Shown here piece after piece: positions 1-10,740 of a stretch of 32,423 nt of DNA. The notes under the pieces are model-generated. The model ran no database searches and was not told the DNA's origin. It worked only from the letters and a program-made list of their open reading frames with translations. Each line of letters starts with the position of its first letter. The first letter of the stretch is position 1. Made by a program: the position numbers and the translations under genes. Source of the DNA: Xenoacremonium recifei (Eukaryota > Ascomycota > Sordariomycetes > Hypocreales > Nectriaceae); contig WOFQ01000132.1 in the NCBI GenBank assembly GCA_012184525.1, positions 1-32,423 on the forward strand, in the 5' to 3' direction.

Positions 1-3000
1 GGTGCGAGCAGCTAGAAGGTGATGGAGGGAAGACCTTAATATTCCGAGTTCTTTTGGCGGCCTCAGCTTTGCTGGGAGATCCAGAGGTCGATAGGAGGGT
101 GGCATTTTCTCTGCCCACCAGCCTGTAAAGGTCTCTTTTAGTCTGACCTTTACTCTTCGCCGGACAGCTGCGATTGTGGGCAGGGGTTCCGATTAGACCG
201 GTAGGAGCACTGCTCCCAGGTTTGCTAGCTTATCGGCTTCCTCATTGCCGGGGATGCCTTGGTGTCCGGGGCACCATTTGATGGTGACATTGTTGGTATA
301 TGTCATTGCAATGCGCTGGAATTGGAGGATTTCCTCTTGGGAAGTGTCGGAGGGGCGGCCTCGAAGAGAGTCACCAGCTGCAGTGTTGTCGAGGCAGACC
401 CAGATGGGTTGTCCTCTGGCAAGTCGAACTGCGTGTTTGAGACCTTGGAGGGCGCCGCTGATTTCCCCGTCATAGACCTCTGCGTCTCCGAGCCGGCCGT
501 ATCCGCGGGCTATAGTTCTTTTCCTGTGGTGTACAACATATCCGTAGCCTGTTGCTCCATTCGGGCCTTTCGAACCGTCCGAGTATACCACGATATGGCG
601 GAGGGGAAGAAGTTGGATCCATTCCATGAATGCCTCAGCTGCTTTCGGCTTGGGGGCATACGCAAGTGGCCTGAGAGGGGTCGAGGGGAAGGGAGGCCGG
701 GTCAGGCGAGGGCGTGGGCAGGGAGGAGCGAGCTCAGAGGTGAGAAGAAGGCGTGTCTTCTGTGGTTTCGAGGACCGTCGGATTGTGCGAGCCACGAGAG
801 GGTGGTCTGGGTCAAGTGTTCTAAGTCTTGCAGCGAATCTGAGTCGTACTGCCTCGAGGGCTTGTTCAGCTGGTGCCATGCCTGATTCGCGATGGATCGC
901 ACTATTCGGGGTTGTGGCCCATACTGGCACTATTGCTCGTAGTGCGAACTTCATGACTTTTGAAATTCGCTGTACGAGGTGAGCAGTACCCGTTGATCTG
1001 GTCATATCCGGGGACCTTATTGAGGGTCTAGACAGGCCGGGGTACCAGGCCTCAGCTCCATAGAGGAGGACTGGTTCCATGCAGGCCTTTATGGCCTTCC
1101 TGACTGAGGAAGGCAGTAGGCTGTGTCGAGTGTTTGAGATGCTTCGAAGAATGCCAGCTGTCGATTTGGCCTTATTTGCCCACTTCTCGATATATATGCG
1201 GAAGCTCAGTCTCCTGTTAAGGTATACACCTAGCCATCGGAGCGCTTCTTCTGCATGCTTTTCGGTTTCCCCATGAAGAACCGGAGGGGAGAGGTGCTTA
1301 TCTGTCCTTCGTCGGCTGAAATGCATCACTTCTGTCTTTGCTGGGTCAAATGTGACGCCGTTATCTATGCCCCATTATATGAGGCGTGAGATCTCAACTG
1401 AGGCTTATCTTGCAGAGTCGATAAGGTTACGGTCAATATAGAGGACAGCAGTGTCGTCTGCATAGCCATATCGGGGGGCAACCTTACAGGCTGATGCTTT
1501 AATCAGTCTGTATGCTGAGGCTACTGTCCTCCCTAGCTTATAGATAGGTTCGGTATAGAGCAGGAAGAGGATAGGAGATACTGGTAACCCTTGGGGCAAG
1601 CCGCATGCGAGAGGGGCCAATGGAGTAACTGTTTCCTGCAGTCTGACCTTCGCTTTTCGGTCTGTCATAAAGGAGCGAACCCAGCGGGCTAGATTGTCCG
1701 GCCAGCCTTATTCTCTGAGTCTCCTGACCAGCCTATTACATAGGACTGTGTTAAAAGCACCCTGAATATCTATAGTGACCAGGGTGCAGACTTTGCCGTC
1801 CTGGAGGGCTTCCTCGATATCATGTATTAAGGATGCAATTAGGTCGACGGCGGATCTCTTTAGGAGTGCGCCTATCTGGTTTAGATGGAGGACTGCCTTA
1901 GTAACTGTAATATAAGCCATTCGTCTTGCTATCAGCCTCTCTAGCCCTTTGGCTAGATAAGAGAGAAGGGAGATAGGTCTCTATGATCTGGGCTTTGTGA
2001 GGTCCCGCTTGCCCGGCTTGGGGATCATAATGACTTCGGCTTCCTTAAAGGGGAGGGGGTGGTGTCCGAGGGAGAGATATCCCTGATAGAGTTGAGTGAT
2101 ATACTTGCCAAGGACGGGCCAGCAGATTCGAAGAGCGGATATTGTGATATTGTCTGCTCCTGGGGATGTGTTGCCTGTCTTTATAACTGTTACCTCTGCC
2201 TCCATGAGTATAACTCGGCTTGAGAATTCTAGTTATGTAGGAGGAGACACTGAGTCCCATTTATCCGGAATATTATCCGCAGCAGTTCTCCTCTCCAGAG
2301 TAGCCTGTCGAAGCGCTTATGCCCGGTTGAGCTGGGTCTTATAGACCTGGCCGTTAATTTCGAGAGGGGGAGGACAGAAGGGGGCTGGTTTCTTATTCCA
2401 TCTAGCAATCTGGAAGATCTCCTTCCGGTCGCCAGCGTTGTCAATAATATTCCTCCAGAAGGCTCGCTTTATATCCCTTATAACTCTGCGGTGAGCCTTA
2501 GTAATTGCCTGCACTGTTTCTGTATTTGGGATTGTTTGACGTGCGATGAGGAAGTCAGAGTGAGATTTCTCGCATTCGCTGGTCCACCAAGGGGCTCTCT
2601 TCGTTAGTCTGCAGGCTGGGGTTGCTGCGACTTGCAGGGCTGACTGGAAGAGCTTAGAGAGAGCTGAGGCAGCTCTGTCTAGATCTTCTGTAGAGTCTAG
2701 TATCTGAGGGAGGCTGGGGGCTCCGGCTGTGATCAGGCGGAGCAGGCAGTCCTGTTATTCTGGGGTTGTTAGTCGAAGCTTTGGAGCAGAGATTGGGCCC
2801 TTGGGTTGGTTGCCCGGGATGGTGATTGATAGGGTGTAATGATCGGAGGTTGTGGCGAGGTGGTCTTTAATAACTGCCTCTGCGAAGGGAATATTTGAAA
2901 AAGCAAGGTTAATTATGTTCCTATAGGGATTAGTTGGAAGGTCAGGTAAGTTGAGTAGGGTGAGGAGGTTCTCGTCTATAAAGTCAGCAATCGCTGCCCC

Positions 3001-3475
3001 TTGGGAGGATATCCTTCCTGTCTGCCAGGAATAATATTGGGCATTAAAGTCCCCAGTAACCAGGCAGTTCTGGGGGATTGGCCATTACTGGAGGATAGGG
3101 AAGATATCTGCGTCTCCGGGACTACGGTAGATATTCAGGAAAGTAAGTCCTGCCACGCGTAGCCAGAGCATATCTCATGAGTGGAAGGGGGAAAATTAGT
3201 CGCCGTAGAGGTGCCCGCGCCGAGTGAGATATATCATGACTCTCGGCCGGGTTGAATTATCAGTCTAATGACTGACTGGAGAGAAAGTGTCATAGGCAGT
3301 ATGCGTTTTCGTGAGGCATCTATTGTCTTTGATTAAGGTCCAGGGTTCTTGGATCATAATAATATCAAAGCCGCTACAGTCAGCCAGAGCAAGAGCGGTA
3401 TCATAGGCCGCTGAACCTTTGCCTACATGAGCTTGGAAGACTTTGATCTGTCTATGAGGGGGCAGTATGCCCCTT
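1..3475 (-). pseudogene. LINE ORF2: endonuclease / reverse transcriptase / RNase H, about 12 in-frame stops
   Basis: One reading frame can be followed from about 3475 to the left edge. The N-terminal part resembles an APE-type endonuclease, with MIQEPW near 3350 and GDFNAQY near 3050. Reverse transcriptase motifs follow: DIQGAF near 1770 with the usual D changed to N three residues on, LPQGLPVSPILF near 1600, and YADD at 1464-1453. RNase H comes last: YSDGS at 585-571, an E in the EISGAL segment, CLDN, and NEEADKLA near 230. I count about 12 stops in this frame, including 193, 1405, just upstream of 1668, 1708 and 1981. Nearly all are TAA or TAG and one is TGA. No indel breaks the frame across more than 3 kb, so decay was by substitution. 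The start is approximate because ORF2 overlaps or abuts ORF1. Confidence 0.88.
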
Positions 3476-3574
3476 TTTTGTTATTTAAGAGGTTAAGATC
3501 CTCTGCTTATGAGTTGCCGCAGCGGAGAGATGGCGGCGCTTCCTGGGTGAAGCTCGGGTGTCTATCTCTGGTAC

Positions 3575-5059
3575 TTAGAGGGGTTGAGGGGCACTCATTA
3601 CTGTTCCAGGAGCTGGGCAGGGCGAGGAGGGGACTGGTATTAGGGAGGAGTATTCGGCAGGTTGCGGGTGCTTCCTGCGGAATATTACTGCATTATTCCT
3701 TCGAATGGCGTCCCTTTCAGCTCGCGTGAGGCGGGCGAAGGCGCCGAATTTCTTAACTGGCCTTGCTGGGCAGATGATGTCGGTTGCGGGGTGTTTACCC
3801 AGGCAGTTAGTATATTGGATTGGGTGGTTACAGGGGCCCTCGTGCCTCTTCTGTCCGCAGAGTGCATATTTAGCCTCTCTTTCACAGTTTCTAGTTATAT
3901 AGAAGTCCCAGTAGGACTGGCATTGCCTTGGCGGGTTGATCTTGGTGATGAGTCTTGCTATTATACTTATGCTAAATAATCTGAACTGCTTTCTTGGGAG
4001 TTCTTTGAAGGAGACTATCAGGGTGGCAGTAGGCATAGAGGGATTATTATGTCTGCTGTATCGAACGCTGACCGGTTTAATTCCTGTCTGGGCTTAGGTT
4101 TCCTCAGAGGTTAGCTCGAAGAGACTCAGCGGATTGCCTTAATAGTCAGTTATAATTCTGGGGACATCCTTAACGACAAAGTAGAACTATTTCTCTGCCT
4201 GTTTAACTCTAATAATGCCGAGGTCAGAGATCAATCTGTCTTCTGCATCGAGGATCTTCTTGCAGATAATATCATTAGCAGCTATAAGGGCCCAGCCAGT
4301 TTTAACTAGTATTACTTTGGGGATATCGGCGAGGGTTAGTCCTAAAAGGTTGATAACTGAAGTATGGATTGCTATAGGGTCCTTGTCCTGGGAAGGAGAT
4401 CCGGGATAGAGGCGAAGGAAAATTCGCTTGTCCTTGTTGCGCTTGGCAACCCGGGCAGGGGGAAATTGCGTGCGGTTTATTTGTTATTGCCGCGCATTGG
4501 CGTTAGGTGCGGCGTTGGAGTCGAGGGTATCGCCATGAGGGAGGTTCAACCGGAGTTTGTCTGCATAGGAGGTGATAGCCGAGTTCCTAGGGCGACGAGT
4601 TGTGCCATTGAGGAGGGCTTCGCCGATGATCATAAATTCCTTGGAGAGGGCCTGGATGTAGTGAAGGGCGGCGCCGTCTGAGAACTGTGCTGCCGTGTTG
4701 TCAAAAGCAGTGCAGAGGGCTCGGAGAGCGAGGGATCTCTGGTTGTGTGCATGTTTGCTGTTGGAGATTATGCCATTGGCCTCAGTCGTAGTCTGGATGA
4801 CTGGTCGAGTAATTCCCATCACGAAGATGTCGCTGCTCGGCACGTTGTTTTCGCGGCCAGTCCTTGGGTTATCTTGACGTGGAACTTCCGGCAGCTCAGG
4901 ACTTCCTGAGTGCATCCTCGCCTGCGGCGGCGTCCTCACGACATCCTCGCGGATATCATGTTCAGCTCCATCGAGCAGCCGAGCTCTGGCAAGTCTTGAC
5001 AGGTGCGTCGGAGTGTCGGGACCCGTGTCGAAGGGGTCGGCGACTGGCACTGAGGCCAT
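3575..5059 (-). pseudogene. LINE ORF1 (gag-like, zinc knuckles), interrupted by stops
   Basis: ORF1 starts with ATG at 5059 and stays open for 191 codons. It then continues in the same frame through stops near 4484, 4190, 4140 and 4080 to a final stop at 3575. The first open part (4484-5059) is polar and would bind RNA only indirectly, if at all. Three CCHC-like knuckles lie at about 3922-3770, with cysteines in CQSYW, ITRNC, ALCGQ, EGPC, TNCLG and DIICP. Several expected Cys or His positions are changed to Tyr or Leu, as C to T changes would do. In LINEs this protein coats the element RNA. The identity rests on the knuckles and on the position before ORF2. Confidence 0.8.
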
Positions 5060-5173
5060 CGCTCAGGGATGTGTTGCGTCTGTTAGTGATTAGGTGTATT
5101 TAGAGCGAGTCCCTTAACAGCAGATGCCAAGGGATGTGGGTGTAAGAGGGAAGTTGAGAATTGCTCCTCTCCT

Positions 5174-5360
5174 TGTAACAAGCTGTCTTTCCTAACTATA
5201 GGGTAGGTTCAACGGATCGAGGGGTTCCTTGTTAGGCAGTATGATAGGCACGTGGATCTGAGCGTTGACTGAATGTTATGTGTGGTGATACATTAGTATG
5301 TCATGGCAACTGAGTTATATTAATAGCTGGAGCTGTTCTAAGACAGTGTGTTAATAAGGG
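5174..5360. repeat. Dispersed non-coding repeat, copy A (LTR-like)
   Basis: This stretch aligns over almost its whole length with 13475-13658 in the same orientation. Shared blocks include CTAAyTATAGGGTAG, GGTTCCTT, GATAGGCA and AAGAsAGTrTG, with scattered substitutions and small gaps. It lies just upstream of the LINE 5' end. The starting TGT fits an LTR, but no matching ACA end or target duplication is clear for this copy. It could also be a MITE or the 5' UTR of the LINE. Confidence 0.6.
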
Positions 5361-5364
5361 TTAG

Positions 5365-5378
5365 GGTTTTTAAAAACC
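5365..5378. other. Perfect 14-bp palindrome
   Basis: GGTTTTTAAAAACC is exactly self-complementary. It lies between repeat copy A and the 3' end of regulator A. The remaining bases to 5501 are AT-rich and hold no visible gene. Confidence 0.5.
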
Positions 5379-5501
5379 ATTCCTGCTTTGCATTAACGAG
5401 ACATTTGCGGGGTTTGTTTCTCCCAATATATCACGCGAGAATATCACGAAAGATATGTTACCCTTCATAGACGGGGAAGCTTCAAATCATATCATATGAC
5501 T

Positions 5502-7472
5502 CTATTCCTCCTTAAACTTTGCAAGTGCCCTATCCAAACCAAACTTCATGGCCGCTGACATTTCCGAAGACCCTTCACAAAACCTTTCCAGAACTTTCAA
5601 TGATTGTAGGATTTCTGGTTGTGAGGTGCTCCTTGGCCTGTGCTCATACTTGGTTAAGACAAGAAGCGAGTATACCAGACAACTTCGATAGAACTCTGGT
5701 AGTCCGTCTCTGGTTGAGTCCCCTAAAGCCGAAAAGGTGCAAAGGACTCCAACAGCGGCCTCGCAGAGAATCATTTCTCCTTGAGCGTTACTGAAGGAGC
5801 CGGAATTTGGCGCGTCGTCGATCCGGTACACTTGAGTAGCTTCTTTCCTAGCTTCAACCATCCGGCGTGCGAGTAACATTCTGACCGTTGACTGACCCAT
5901 TTTTAGTTTTCCAGAAGTTTGCAGCTCTGAAACGAGATGATATTAGCAGCTGACCATCTTATATTTATCCACTTACTGGTGGTATTACTCAAGAGATGGC
6001 CCCATTCCAAATCCCATGCTCGGAACTCCTTATCGCCTTCGTCAAAGTCTGGGCACTGCTTCGTAAGAAGTTGGTCGTGGAGCATCATGTAAAGTTTAAC
6101 CTCAGCAACAAGCATGCTATCTCGTAGTGTTGCAGGCCCGAAGTTGAGCAGGAGATTACACTGATCCAGATACAAGCGCGGTATAATTGGTGGTCTTCCT
6201 GTCATTGCGCCCCAGCTTAAATAAGAGGTCAACATCCAAATTTTTCGTGGTACAGCCGAGTAAGACAGACATACTGCAAATTTACAAGACAGGCATTCGT
6301 CCATAATCGGATAGCCCTATGATCGCAATTTGTGGCCATTTCTGTGTCGATTCTAGCGGCAATGTCGGAGAAATTGAGGCTCAGCATTGCTTGCTGAGCG
6401 CAGTGACCGCTAAGCAACCAACTATCAATGTACTCAGGGCTGCGCTTGAGTTTGATGTCAGTTGAGGGAAGGATAGTGCGAGTCAAGAGACAGCGGCAAA
6501 CATACTGTCGGCGAAGATGCGAATAATGCCATGATGAGGATACCGCTCAGTTCTTCCAATGGCAAAGGCGTTACGAGCATTAAATTGCCTAGCATTAGCC
6601 GTACTCTTTCGTAAACCTCTCTGTGTAAGCTCGAATCATGCTCGATAGCGTGACGAGTCCATTTAAGGCCCGTGAGACAGCAAACGGCGTGAAGGAAAGG
6701 TGATACTTCACGAATGTCCCTTCCAGATGCCAGATCATGCGCGTTCTTGATATCTAGAGTATGCTGGAGCCTGTACGAAGATCTGAAAATCGGTTAGTTA
6801 TCACGACACATGAGTAGCCAACGGAAAGCTTGCATCTCAACGAGTTGATCGGCCGTGCTCTCATCTAAGATTCCTATTTTGATGAGGTCCTCTTCGCGCT
6901 CGAATGTCCTGCGTAATCCTCCATTTAGTTGTCGGCCGACTCGGCGAATCACTTCACCCGGCGAAGATTGGACATTGTGATCGACGGAGTTCACGGCACT
7001 TGAATCTTGCACGTCATAGAGCTGGCTATTGTCGTAGTTTGATTCGGATGTTGGACTTTCCAACCCTAAACCCGGGTCGGGGTACATGTGATGTCGCTTG
7101 TTCGTCCCATAATCTTCAGAATTCGAGCTATGGGAGTGACTGATGCTGAGTGCCGTGTCCTGACTTAGTCTGGGGGGTTAGCCTGATAGGAGTATTCATA
7201 ACCAGCTTACCTTGATTGAGCCTCAGCACTGGAAGGAGAGGCAGAGATAGAAAAGCCATCGTCCCATTTGACTTTCGAGCAACGAAGCCTATGATGGTGT
7301 TAGCAATGGAAGCTTAGAGTGTCAGATTTGCTTGTACGCACTCGAGGTCTCGGCAGCGAAGGCAAGCTTCATAGCCGCTTTGCATGACACAGCGGCATTT
7401 CAACCTACGACAGGTGACGCATGATAGAATACGACGACGCCTCCTCCGGATCGGGGGATTGAAATTGTGCAT
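5502..7472 (-). CDS. Zn2Cys6 transcription factor A (one doubtful junction)
   Basis: A nuclear DNA-binding regulator with an N-terminal binuclear zinc cluster. After splicing, the cysteines fall at about residues 18, 21, 28, 37, 40 and 47, with spacing C-x2-C-x6-C-x8-C-x2-C-x6-C, preceded by an arginine run. My exons are 7472-7342, 7288-7211, 7169-6506, 6444-6275, 6215-5977 and 5926-5502, all phase-compatible and totalling about 569 codons. The first intron (donor GTGCGT) splits the zinc cluster, and only this splice restores the sixth cysteine. The rest resembles the all-helical middle domain of fungal regulators (DIREVSPFLHAVCCL, HWGAMTGRPP). The third exon holds an in-frame TAA at 6796-6794. 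It sits inside a 27-nt stretch with a CTAAC branch-like site and TTTTCAG, too short for a normal intron, so the gene may be broken or mis-modelled here. Transcribed divergently from the dioxygenase, which is its likely target. The start at 7472 was chosen over an ATG at 7580 because the Arg-rich cluster follows it directly. Confidence 0.8.
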
Positions 7473-7650
7473 CGTCTGATTCCAGCCACCAGCTAACGGC
7501 AGTAAGCCGGAAGATGGACTGTGCAGGGCAATAGTAGCGAGGCACGCGTGAGAGATTTTTGATCGGCGTGATTTGGTCAAAAAATCGTGTGGTAGGTTGA
7601 GCCTGCCGAAAATAAACAGGATTGGACAGAACCGAGGAAGGACAAAAACC

Positions 7651-7802
7651 GGCGATAGGTGGCTGGCGATAACTCGCTGGCGATAACTGACCGACGCTGG
7701 CCGGCGATTACCGGTCGGAAATGACTAACCGGCGATACCAGTAGGAGATACGGAGCACTAGCAGGAGATACTAGCCGGCGATAACTATACTAGCCGGCGA
7801 TA
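7651..7802. promoter_or_regulatory. Cluster of nine GG[C/A]GAT[A/T] repeats in a divergent promoter
   Basis: Copies start at 7651, 7665, 7679, 7703, 7731, 7744, 7764, 7777 and 7796, all on the + strand. Five match the GATA-factor consensus HGATAR (7651, 7665, 7679, 7777, 7796). The right part is a true tandem repeat, with ACTAGC[C/A]GG[C/A]GATA starting at 7757, 7770 and 7789. The cluster lies between the starts of regulator A (7472) and the dioxygenase (8018). Fungal GATA factors such as AreA act through clustered sites of this kind. Binding here is inferred, and the array could also be a simple minisatellite. Confidence 0.55.
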
Positions 7803-8017
7803 GGAGCAGCTGATTGATTTCAAGGAGTGGAAACAGGCAGCAGCCGGTGGAGGAAACGAAATGCGATGATAGTTGGAAAGAAAGGCCCCTAAAAGGTGAT
7901 GTGTACATAAATGCTTGTCTTATGGACGAGAGAGTTCTTGCCGGATGCATAATCAAATTTCGTCCACTTCACGAGCCACCTCCAAGTTTGACTACCTTGA
8001 CCAACGACGCAACCAGC

Positions 8018-9274
8018 ATGACGCCTTCAGCTACTGAGAATTCCTTCCCATCCACGGGGTTGAAAAAGCTCGTTTTGAGGTCATACGACGGATACACCTA
8101 CCGTTATGTTTTGAATAAGCCAGCTCGCGACTGTACACCTGACGAAGTGCCTATAATTGACTTATCAGGCGTCTCCGGAGACTTGGTAGTCCGCAAAGAT
8201 ATTGCTCGATCGCTTCTCAACGCCGCCAAATCAAGCGGGTTTTTCTACATAAAAAATCACGGCATTTCTGAAGATGTTATCGTGAAAGCGCATCAATGCG
8301 CTCGAGAGTAGGTGCTATGGCATGACAGCTCCGAAAGATATGGGACTCACTATATGTAGGTTCTTCAAGCTACCCCTTGAACAGAAGCAAAAGGTTGAGT
8401 CAACTGTGTCCTCGTACGGCTATCACGGACTGCGGTCGCGACAGGTTAATCCACTCGAAGGCAAAGGTAGGGGACAGCCACTGTCCAGAAATTGAAGGGA
8501 ATAGATGTCTAAAAAGGATTTTCAGATAGGAAAGAGGTCTTCAATTTCCACTACGAGCCAGAATTTGATCCCGCACACCAAGACCAACTCTCCAGTGTTC
8601 CTCAACACGTACGAGATCATATCCCCAAGGATTCTTCCATTTGGCAACCAGTGGGTGTTGAGGACTTCAGGGACAACGTTTTGGCATATTGGCGGGCCTG
8701 TCTAGCCCTTTCGCGCCAATTGATCCAGCTTGTTGCCTTAGGCCTCGATCTTAATGAGGATTACTTTGATCAATACACTACATATCCGGGCGGCGATTTT
8801 GCGCTGACTTTCTACCCTGGTCACGGCGATCTACAGATTGAGGATCCCGACGAAGTAGGCATCGGTGCGCACACCGACTTGCAAATCCTAACTTTGCTCT
8901 GGCAAGATCACAATAAGGGCCTGCAAGTTCTCAACTCAAAGAACGAATGGATCTTCGCGCCTCCGATTACAGGCACACTCGTCGTTAACATCGGTGATTT
9001 TCTGATGCGGTTAACAAATGACCGGCTGAAGTCCACGGTTCACCGGGTGATACAACATGGAAAAAACGACCGCTATTCTATGCCTTTCTTTTTCGGCTTC
9101 AACTTTGATGAGAAGCTGGGCGTCCTTCCTACCTGCGTGGATGATGAGAACCCAGCCAAATATGAGCCAGCCACTTGTGGAGAGGTATGTTTATTGAAAT
9201 GATAATTATCATATATATACTGACAGAAGCACATACAGTTGATAGCGAGGCGACTAGCTCTAGGAAGTCAATAG
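8018..9274 (+). CDS. 2-oxoglutarate/Fe(II)-dependent dioxygenase (IPNS-like)
   Basis: A complete four-exon gene: 8018-8307, 8360-8466, 8526-9184 and 9227-9274. It joins in frame to 367 residues, usual for this family. The N-terminal DIOX_N part begins with VPIIDLSG near residue 40 and includes GFFYIKNHGI. The catalytic jelly roll shows the iron ligands His248 and Asp250 (GAHTDLQ) and His305 (STVHRV), plus the oxoglutarate-binding Arg315 in RYS. Such enzymes are cytosolic; they couple oxoglutarate decarboxylation to hydroxylation, desaturation or ring closure of a small molecule. The substrate cannot be read from the sequence; relatives include isopenicillin N synthase, gibberellin oxidases and thymine dioxygenase. 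An upstream in-frame ATG at 7814 would add 68 poorly conserved residues and overlap the repeat-rich promoter, so I prefer 8018. Divergent from regulator A. Confidence 0.92.
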
Positions 9275-9664
9275 GTGAGCCTTAACCAATAAATTAGCTA
9301 TACTCAAGTAATGCAATGAACCGTGGGTTCCTATCTGGTAAAGGTGTTGCACGGGGCTCGAAGATGAAATGGGCTTAGTGCGCATACACCCTTACGTACG
9401 CCTCTTTGCTCACATAAATATTAAGTGGTTTCCTTTGTTAGTAAAACTATTAGAGAGAAATGAAGGCTCTTTGATCGTTTATACTTGAATCGGCGACTCC
9501 GCGCATCGTGCAACAAAGGAAATTACTACGTGGGCATCACACTTTGCGGGCTCTCATTGCCTTGGAAAAGTCCCATTCCCCATATAGTCAAAAACAACAA
9601 AACAGCTATTTTACGCGATAAATCAATAATTTTCGTTCAATCCCTAATCAAGGTGCATCAAAAG
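9275..9664. other. Intergenic, no gene seen
   Basis: This holds the 3' flank of the dioxygenase and the 5' flank of the transposase remnant. The reading frame of the transposase is open back to 9485, but that part has no recognisable domain. I found no clear terminal inverted repeat. Confidence 0.5.
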
Positions 9665-10740
9665 ATGCCGAAAGTCTCCCCTCAGCTCCTAGCGGCCCGG
9701 GTTTTGAAGGCGCGGGATGGCAAGGCCAAGAGGTTCACCAGGAGCACCCGGAACACCCCGGTTTCAAAATCAAGGATCCGAGGCCTCGCTAGTCAGCTGA
9801 AGATGATAAGATATTCAATCAGAAAGGCGCTTCAAGCTCTATCATTTAAGCGCATTGCGGCGTCTCCGAGCACCAGAGTTGGTGGTCGGCCGTGGCTCCT
9901 TGACGAAGACCAGGAAGCTGCCCTTGCCGCATACTGCGTATGGATGGAAAAGAGCTGCTTCCCGGCTGAACGACCACACATTGGAGAGGCTGCGAGGGAG
10001 TTGATTAGATCAAGGAACCCCGAGGCCCCCAGAATGTCATCTAAATGGTATCCCTTCTTCAAAAGAATTATCCAGAACTTCGGGCGTCATATATCAAGGC
10101 TGCCGGTAAAGTCCGTAAATCCTTCGAATTGGGTGACATATCAATCGTAAGGACTCTCTTTTTACATCTTTCTCGAAACTGTCATTATATATGATATTGG
10201 CCCTTCAGAGTTATGGAATGAGGATGAATGTGAAATTTGAATTGGCTGCCTTCGAGAGCGTGTCGAGGTCCTCATCGTAAAGACAATGAGAGTATTAAGA
10301 CCACAGGTTGTTAATCCTGCAGATCGTTAAAGTTCAACACTTCTAGCAGCTAGAAATGCAATTAGAGATATTATTTCCCCTTGGGCCATTTTCAAAGTGT
10401 TTCCTTCTGCTGACTTTGCTGAGATTGAGGAGACAAGGACCTACGCTTTGCTCAGTTAGATACCGGTTTTAGTAATGCTTTAATTTCTTGCGAATAGCTT
10501 TAACAATTTTGGCTTCATCACTTTAACAAGCAGTTATGGACGTGCTCAGTGAAGGCACAGAGGCTTGGTGTTTCTCCTGAGGACTGGTTTGGCTGTGATG
10601 AGAAGTTTATGGATAACGGCGTCAAAGTGGCAGTTCCTCCCAAGACGAGAAGATCTGGCGTCATCTCGCAATTGACGGCTTTACAGGGCATGCAGGGCTT
10701 TAGTTTATCACCTATTGTATCAAATTCGACATTCTCATCA
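9665..10740 (+). pseudogene. Fot1/pogo-type (Tc1-mariner superfamily) transposase, decayed
   Basis: From ATG at 9665 the frame encodes an N-terminal DNA-binding region of the pogo/CENP-B type: a basic helix-turn-helix, then GGRPWLLDEDQEAALAAYC and SSKWYPFFKR. The same frame continues past a stop at 10148 into SELWNEDEC and IGCLRERVEVLIVKT, the start of the DDE catalytic domain, and on to DFAEIEETRTYAL near 10430. Further stops lie near 10240, 10330 and 10455. After that the match jumps frame to about 10549 (SPEDWFGCDE), where the next catalytic region is degenerate. The protein would have cut and pasted its element by binding terminal repeats. It cannot work in this state. Terminal repeats and target duplication were not found. 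Confidence 0.75.

Larger units (their letters stand above)
1..5059 (-). mobile_element. Tad-like LINE (non-LTR retrotransposon), mutated, cut by left edge
   Basis: The element reads right to left. It has a gag-like ORF1 with CCHC-type knuckles, then ORF2 with an endonuclease region, a reverse transcriptase and an RNase H. This order is typical of fungal Tad1-clade LINEs. The 3' end lies outside the window, since ORF2 is still open at base 1. The true 5' end is not defined; ORF1 starts at 5059 and some untranslated sequence probably lies between 5060 and about 5170. In-frame stops are frequent in the middle (about 1330-4480), while 193-1329 and 4484-5059 are free of them. Most stops are TAA or TAG, consistent with CpA to TpA change (RIP). 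The copy cannot be autonomous. Confidence 0.9.

Noticed and set aside
259..885. Long plus-strand open frame (208 codons)
   Set aside because: It lies antisense to the LINE RNase H region, which has clear motifs; the plus frame has no domain and follows from the GC-rich opposite strand.
5358..5366. Telomere-like GGGTTAGGG
   Set aside because: Only about one and a half TTAGGG units, next to a palindrome; too short to mean an interstitial telomere.
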